Assembly: GCA_964463375.1 (NCBI GenBank)
Contig: CAYXBQ010000027.1
Span: 1 to 36,321 of the forward strand
Direction: 5' to 3'
Source: UMGS1696 sp964463375
GTDB taxonomy: Bacteria; Bacillota; Clostridia; Oscillospirales; CAG-272
Length of the DNA: 36,321 nucleotides
Shown here: positions 32,115-36,321 of the stretch, piece by piece
How the letters are laid out: each line of letters opens with the position of its first letter
Numbering within the stretch: the first letter of the stretch is position 1
Made by a program: the position numbers and the translations under genes
Notes under the pieces: model-generated
What the model was told of the DNA's origin: nothing
The model's database searches: none
The model's input: the letters and a program-made list of their open reading frames with translations, nothing else

Positions 32115-32227
32115 TTCCCGGTGGGACAAAAGAGACTACGCAAATTTCATCCGGCCGGGAACGCAGACCGAACATCGATACATCGATGCGCCTGTAGGGC
32201 TACAGGATCATACGGCAAAAACCGTAT
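32115..32227. repeat. Run of perfect hairpins between ylbF and mutS
   Basis: TTCCCGG/CCGGGAA (32115-32121 with 32155-32161) is followed by ATCGAT/ATCGAT (32174-32187), CCTGTA/TACAGG (32191-32206) and ATACGG/CCGTAT (32210-32227). No gene is visible here. Confidence 0.75.
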
Positions 32228-32230
32228 AGA

Positions 32231-32278
32231 AAAACCAAAGGGGGGAGACCCATCCCGGTGTCGGTATAGATATCCCCC
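32231..32278 (-). terminator. Possible terminator after ylbF
   Basis: On the minus strand GGGGGA pairs with TCCCCC (plus positions 32273-32278 and 32241-32246), with ACC/GGT pairing inside, followed by CTTTGGTTTT. The interrupted T run makes efficiency uncertain. Confidence 0.5.
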
Positions 32279-32296
32279 GCTGTGGTACGGTGCAAA

Positions 32297-32725
32297 TTAG
32301 TGGTGATGCCCGCAGTCGCTGCCGCAGGAGGAGCAGTCGTGGCTGCAAGGTCTCTGCCCGGTGATCACGAACTGCAATTCTGCATAGACCTCGTTGGTCA
32401 GTGCATCAAAGGCTTCCTTGGCCTCCACATAGGCGTTGTATACCGGATGGCCGGTGATCTGGTCGTACAGTGCGTCGATCCGGTTCTGGATGGCATCCCG
32501 CATATCTTCGCCGGCTTCGTTGGCAGCTTCCCCATTCGTCTTCCCGTACAGATCGGCAAGCAGGTTCTGCTGGGTGTTGTATTCGGCGATCAGGCTGTTC
32601 AGCTCTTCGCTGTGCTCGTAATCGGCGATGGCAGCCTGGATGGCGGTGTTGCGGCTGTCGGCCTTGAGCAGCTCACCCAGTGCGGCGATGGCTTCCTTCA
32701 TAGAGGGGGTCAGAATTTCTTCCAT
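32297..32725 (-). CDS. YlbF/YmcA family regulator
   Basis: This 142-residue protein matches the YlbF/YmcA (DUF964) family of small helical proteins. In Bacillus, YlbF, YmcA and YaaT form a complex that carries iron-sulfur clusters and stimulates RNase Y-dependent mRNA maturation. The helical body (about 1-120) contains TPSMKEAIAALGELLKADS and ELNSLIAEYNTQQNLLADLY. The tail CSHDCSSCGSDCGHHH is rich in Cys and His and could bind metal or a cluster. CAGGAG is 9 bases before ATG 32725. It lies between miaB and mutS, a common arrangement in clostridia. Confidence 0.88.
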   Translation of the reverse strand: MEEILTPSMKEAIAALGELLKADSRNTAIQAAIADYEHSEELNSLIAEYNTQQNLLADLYGKTNGEAANEAGEDMRDAIQNRIDALYDQITGHPVYNAYVEAKEAFDALTNEVYAELQFVITGQRPCSHDCSSCGSDCGHHH

Positions 32726-32774
32726 GGTGTTGTTCTCCTGTATATATAATTATTTTTTAGCAAGGTGTGTTGTA

Positions 32775-34229
32775 TCAGACCAGCTTTCCTTCCAGGGTGA
32801 AGGCTGTGACCTTGTCGATATGCACGTTCACAAACTGACCGATGAGCGTTTTGTCGCCGGGGAAGTGTATCGGACGTACCGGGTCACCTCTGCCGGTCAG
32901 CATGGTCTCGTCGGTTTTGCTCACGTCCTCCACCAGTACCCGCAGGGTGCGGCCTATGAACCGTTCGTTCCGGCGGGTGGAGATCTCGTTTTGCAGTGCC
33001 AGCAGCCGCTCGAACCGCTCTGTGGATACCTCGTGGGGGATCTGGTCGGGCATTTCCGCAGCCGGCGTTCCGATCCGGGGCGAATAGATGAAGGAGAAGA
33101 CCATGTCGTATTGCGCATACCGGAGCATGTCCAGTGTGGCTTCAAAATCCTCCTCTGTTTCGCCGGGGAACCCTACGATGATGTCCGAGGTCAGGCTGAT
33201 GTCCGGCACAGCTGCCTTCAGCTTGTCGAGGATGGTGCGGTAGTGGGCAGCGGTGTATTTGCGATTCATCCGGGCAAGCACACGGTCAGACCCGGACTGC
33301 ACCGGCAGATGGAAGTGGCGCACCACCTTGGGACATTCCGCAATGGCAGCGATCAGCCGGTCGGACACGTCCTTGGGGTGGGAGGTCATGAAATGCAGCC
33401 GAAAATCGCCCTCCAGCGCACATACCTCTCGTACCACCGTTGAAAAATCGATGTTCTCTGCGTTCTCCTGCACCGGATACAGATCCTTCCCGTAGGAGTT
33501 CACGTTTTGTCCCAGCAGGGTGATGTCGTGGGCCCCGTCGGCAATGAGCATTTTTGCCTCGTCCAAAATATCCTCGATCCGGCGGCTCCGCTCCCGTCCA
33601 CGGACATAGGGCACGATGCAGTAGGAGCAGAAGTTGTTGCAGCCATACATGATGGACAGCCACGCCATGTGCTTGGTGGTGCGATCCAGCGGCAGTCCTT
33701 CGGCGATCTCATAGCTTTCGCTGTGCAGAAATTGCCGCTTGCCTCCGCATAGCGCATTCTGTACCAGCGAAGGCAGCAGATGCAGGGCACCGGTGTCAAA
33801 GGTGAAGGACACATAGGGATAGCTGTTTTTCAGCTTGTCGGCCCGATGCTTTTGGGTCACCATACAGCCGCCGATCCCCACCAGCAAATGCGGATTGACT
33901 TCCCGCAGTCGCTTGCAGGAGCCAATGATGGACAGGGCTTTTTTCTCCGCGTGCTCCCGGATGGCGCAGGTGTTGACTAAGATCAGCTCTGCCTCCTCCA
34001 TGGTGTCCACCCGCCGGTAGCCCATGGCCACGCAAAGACCGCCCATACGCTCACTGTCCGCTTCGTTCTGCTGACAGCCAAAGGTGAGGATGTAGTAACC
34101 GGGTGCGCTCTCTCCCACTTTACCGGCTCCGGCAAAATGCAGCCGCACGGCTTCTGCCGCCGTCAGCTGTGTCTGTACTGCGTCCGGCGAAAGAAATGCA
34201 CCGGGTTTGTTTTCGTTTTTATGTTCCAT
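32775..34229 (-). CDS. miaB: tRNA-2-methylthio-N6-dimethylallyladenosine synthase
   Basis: This 484-residue radical-SAM enzyme adds a methylthio group to i6A37 of tRNAs. The N-terminal UPF0004 domain supplies three cluster Cys (TFGCQQNEADSERM, VNTCAIREHAEKK, GGCM). The radical-SAM motif is CNNFCSYC in YGCNNFCSYCIVPYVRGRE, and a C-terminal TRAM domain ends the protein. An extra N-terminal segment of about 45 residues precedes the first domain, as in some clostridial MiaB proteins. The ribosome binding site is weak. It starts 19 bases after apbE and ends 49 bases before ylbF. Confidence 0.96.
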   Translation of the reverse strand: MEHKNENKPGAFLSPDAVQTQLTAAEAVRLHFAGAGKVGESAPGYYILTFGCQQNEADSERMGGLCVAMGYRRVDTMEEAELILVNTCAIREHAEKKALSIIGSCKRLREVNPHLLVGIGGCMVTQKHRADKLKNSYPYVSFTFDTGALHLLPSLVQNALCGGKRQFLHSESYEIAEGLPLDRTTKHMAWLSIMYGCNNFCSYCIVPYVRGRERSRRIEDILDEAKMLIADGAHDITLLGQNVNSYGKDLYPVQENAENIDFSTVVREVCALEGDFRLHFMTSHPKDVSDRLIAAIAECPKVVRHFHLPVQSGSDRVLARMNRKYTAAHYRTILDKLKAAVPDISLTSDIIVGFPGETEEDFEATLDMLRYAQYDMVFSFIYSPRIGTPAAEMPDQIPHEVSTERFERLLALQNEISTRRNERFIGRTLRVLVEDVSKTDETMLTGRGDPVRPIHFPGDKTLIGQFVNVHIDKVTAFTLEGKLV

Positions 34230-34248
34230 ATTGATCTATCTCGTGATT

Positions 34249-35280
34249 TTATTTTTCTAAAATATAGCGGGGTGCGGTCAGCTTGAATTTGTCGCCGATC
34301 CCCGGTGTTGCCACGATCCGCTCATCGGCTGTGATGAACAGTGCCTCAAAGGAGATCTGCCCGGATTCGTAAAACTGTAGTCCTTCCTCGATCCCCATGA
34401 CGAACAGGGCCGTAGACAGGGCATCGGCTGCCGCACCGTTTTGGGCATAGACCACCACGCTGGACAGTCCCGTGTCTGCCGGATAACCGGTGTCCGGATC
34501 TAAGATGTGGTGATAGATCACGCCATCCTGCCGGAAGAACCGTTCGTAGTCCCCGGAGACGGACACAAAGCCGTTTGGAATATACAAATATCCCACCACA
34601 TCGCTGGTGTCGTGGGGATCCTTCACGCCGATCTGAAAGGGTGTGCCGTCCGGCTTTTCCCCGAATACGCCTATATTGCCCCCAAAGGAGACCAACCCGT
34701 AATCGATCCCCTTGTCGGCCAACATCGTCACAGTGGCTTGCAGCCCATAGCCCTTGCCGATCCCGCCCAGATCCAGCTGCAACAGCGGATCGCTTTTGGT
34801 AACGGTAGAGCCATCGATGGTCAGCTTATCGGTGCCATGGTGGGACAGAGCTTCCGCAATGGCATTTTCCTTAGGCACCGGCCCCCCACGGGAGATATTC
34901 CACAGATCGGTGAGCTGACCTAAGGTGGGATCATAGGCACCGCCTGTCAGATCGCTGATGGACAATGCCGTGTCCAGCACAGACAACAGCACCTCGTCCC
35001 TTGTCAAGTAAAGCTGTGGTGCCTGGTTGAGGGCATACAGCTCGCTCCCCGCAGCATGGCAGGACAAGCTGTCCTCCAACGCCGCCACCAATTCTTCGAC
35101 GGATGTGGTAGCGTCCCGGAGCAGGTCCTTGTCGGTATCTGCCGGTAGGCGCAGGGTGATGGCGGTATCCATGCCGGTGAACACCGTGTCGGCATACAGA
35201 GATACCGTATCCTGACAGCCGCACAGGAGCCATATACATAGGACAAGCGACAGCCACAGGTGCCATTTTCTCAAACGCAC
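34249..35280 (-). CDS. apbE: ApbE-family FAD:protein FMN transferase (lipoprotein)
   Basis: This 343-residue enzyme attaches FMN covalently to Thr/Ser of target flavoproteins, using FAD and Mg2+. A signal peptide ending in LLCGC (lipid-modified Cys) places it on the outer membrane face. Family motifs are TGMDTAITLRL, DLGGIGKGYGLQ and HHILDPDTGYPA, with GAAADALSTALFVMG near the end. Its neighbours, a Gx transporter and a NusG-domain-II protein, form a set seen at flavin-based extracellular electron transfer and Rnf-associated loci. No FMN-acceptor protein (FMN_bind) is in the window, so its target is unknown. Confidence 0.95.
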   Translation of the reverse strand: MRLRKWHLWLSLVLCIWLLCGCQDTVSLYADTVFTGMDTAITLRLPADTDKDLLRDATTSVEELVAALEDSLSCHAAGSELYALNQAPQLYLTRDEVLLSVLDTALSISDLTGGAYDPTLGQLTDLWNISRGGPVPKENAIAEALSHHGTDKLTIDGSTVTKSDPLLQLDLGGIGKGYGLQATVTMLADKGIDYGLVSFGGNIGVFGEKPDGTPFQIGVKDPHDTSDVVGYLYIPNGFVSVSGDYERFFRQDGVIYHHILDPDTGYPADTGLSSVVVYAQNGAAADALSTALFVMGIEEGLQFYESGQISFEALFITADERIVATPGIGDKFKLTAPRYILEK

Positions 35281-35295
35281 AAGATCGCCTCCGTT

Positions 35296-35826
35296 CTATT
35301 TGCAGGTGTTTTGGGGATAGAGCCGCCGGAGCAGCACATTGCCGATGGCCCCGGTCAAGGCACCGCATAGGGTACCCAAAAGCAACAGCATGCCCCCATA
35401 TACCCGAAGCAGTCCCATGCCCCAGCCGTAGAGCAGGGAAGCACAAAGCAGCTGTCCCAAGTTGTGTGCCGCCGCTGTCAAAACGGACACGCCGATACAG
35501 CTCAGCTGCCGTACAAGGGGGATATGCACCAGGATAAATAAGGTGAAAAGCATACAGACCGTGCCGGACAGGGCAAACAACAGCGAGGTGCCGGAGCCAA
35601 ATAGCAGTCCGGTGAGCAGCCAACGAGCCAGTGCCACAAGGACCCCATCGGAAAGCCGCATAGTGATGGCGCAAAGCAGGATCGCCAAATTGGCAAGACC
35701 TAACTTGACACCGGGCAGGGGCAAGGGCGGCAGCAGTGCTTCTACAAAGGACAGCAGCAGGGCAGCGCAGAGATACAGGGCATCCATGGACAGCCGGGCA
35801 ACCTTTTTGTCATCCAACGATAGCAT
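35296..35826 (-). CDS. Gx transporter family membrane protein
   Basis: This protein of up to 176 residues belongs to the Gx transporter / heptaprenyl-diphosphate-synthase component I-like family, small membrane proteins related in fold to ECF substrate-binding units. About five hydrophobic segments are visible, with the family motif PLPLPGVKLGLANLAILL near the N-terminus. The frame overlaps the NusG-II stop by 17 bases. The only good ribosome binding site (GGGGAGG) touches ATG 35826, so translation may instead start at TTG 35817, nine bases downstream of that site. In electron-transfer loci such proteins may supply flavin or quinone; the substrate here is unknown. Confidence 0.85.
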   Translation of the reverse strand: MLSLDDKKVARLSMDALYLCAALLLSFVEALLPPLPLPGVKLGLANLAILLCAITMRLSDGVLVALARWLLTGLLFGSGTSLLFALSGTVCMLFTLFILVHIPLVRQLSCIGVSVLTAAAHNLGQLLCASLLYGWGMGLLRVYGGMLLLLGTLCGALTGAIGNVLLRRLYPQNTCK

Positions 35827-36211
35827 CCTCCCCGTTTTCGTTTGCCGCCTGTGGAATGCGGATCACAACACCCGCCGGTACACACACCAGCATATCTCCC
35901 GCCTGCCGCAGTTCTCCCGCCGCTTGACAAAGGGCATCCGGACAGGTGCTTTCTGCCACCCGCACGCCGCCGTCTTCGACCACGATGGTCAGCTGCACAC
36001 CACGGCTTTCCAAGGAGAGGGTCGTAGGCTCCAAAAGAGAGAGGGTGGTCTCTCCGCCGTCCCAGGAAATACAGCAGACCTGCCCCGTCTCCCCGGGTCG
36101 CCACAGCAGCAGCACCAGTCCACCAAGCACCGCCAGCAAAAGTACCAGCAGATCCCCCACCGACCGGTGCCGTTTCGGCGAGAACCCGCTATGATTTACA
36201 AGCATACGCAT
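35810..36211 (-). CDS. NusG domain II-containing membrane-anchored protein
   Basis: This roughly 133-residue protein has an N-terminal membrane segment (VGDLLVLLLAVLGGLVLLLW) and an extracytoplasmic NusG domain II-like part with VVEDGGVRVAESTCPDALC and LVCVPAGVVIRI. The CPDALC motif is typical of this family. Such proteins accompany Gx transporters and ApbE in electron-transfer loci. Start choice: an ATG at 36211 and another at 36205 lie only a few bases downstream of the predicted transcription start, with no ribosome binding site between, so the transcript may be near-leaderless. It is the first gene of a minus-strand run that continues through apbE and miaB. Confidence 0.82.
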   Translation of the reverse strand: MRMLVNHSGFSPKRHRSVGDLLVLLLAVLGGLVLLLWRPGETGQVCCISWDGGETTLSLLEPTTLSLESRGVQLTIVVEDGGVRVAESTCPDALCQAAGELRQAGDMLVCVPAGVVIRIPQAANENGEDAIVG

Positions 36212-36220
36212 ACATCTTAT

Positions 36221-36249
36221 ATTATACAGGGAATGGGGAGAAATGTCAA
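36221..36249 (-). promoter_or_regulatory. Consensus promoter of the NusG-II/Gx/apbE run
   Basis: On the minus strand TTGACA (36249-36244) and TATAAT (36226-36221) are exact consensus boxes with a 17-base spacer. Transcription should begin near 36214, only 3-9 bases before the candidate start codons. Confidence 0.85.
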
Positions 36250-36321
36250 GAGAATGGAAAACAAAACCCACGGCAATCGCTTACGAAAAAGCGAAGACCT
36301 TGAGTAGATACGCATGAGAAA

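Overview
The window looks like a chromosomal segment from an anaerobic, Gram-positive-type gut clostridium, possibly Oscillospirales/Ruminococcaceae (lineage is an inference). Support comes from a modular multi-cluster [FeFe] hydrogenase, an S-layer-homology surface protein, strong GGAGG-type ribosome binding sites, DUF1385, YlbF and Gx-transporter family genes, and a moderately GC-rich coding style. One 100-N assembly gap lies in a minisatellite.

Layout. (1) 1-2006, plus strand: the tail of an NADH-binding NuoF/HndC-type subunit, then the catalytic [FeFe] hydrogenase subunit; together they suggest an NAD(P)-linked or electron-bifurcating hydrogenase. (2) 2200-3950, plus: two small AT-richer secreted-protein genes, a Cys-rich protein and a lipoprotein. 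Each has its own extended -10 promoter and hairpin terminator; the first also has a 17-codon mini-ORF in its leader. (3) 18175-3977, minus: one tight ten-gene run: DUF1385 membrane protein, prmC, sugar O-acetyltransferase, leuA, cimA, ddl, a GH78-like rhamnosidase and three tandem GH123-like (DUF4091) paralogues. Peptide-release modification, Leu/Ile precursor synthesis, cell-wall precursor synthesis and cytoplasmic glycan breakdown may therefore share transcripts. (4) 18181-19200, plus: a hairpin-rich non-coding stretch ending in a strong terminator, then a HigB/HigA-like toxin-antitoxin pair. (5) 19206-25867: a minus-strand lipoprotein, a plus-strand secreted CBM9/CBM6-like protein with high-expression codon use, about 800 bp of tandem repeats, terminators and the gapped 14-bp minisatellite, then a convergent minus-strand SLH surface protein with Tyr-rich repeats. 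(6) 36271-25868, minus: NusG-domain-II protein, Gx transporter, ApbE flavin transferase, miaB, ylbF, mutS, mutL and tgt. The first three resemble flavin-based extracellular electron transfer or Rnf-associated loci; the rest do tRNA modification and mismatch repair.

The points most worth a second look are the three tandem GH123-like genes with GH78 and no export signals, the Cys-rich protein whose VAGDxCxxHxxxxC motif is duplicated at both ends, the 98-bp repeat array and minisatellite between two surface-protein genes, the hairpin-dense leader of mutS, and the apparently near-leaderless promoter of the NusG-II/Gx/ApbE genes. I saw no tRNA, rRNA, CRISPR array, transposase or phage gene.
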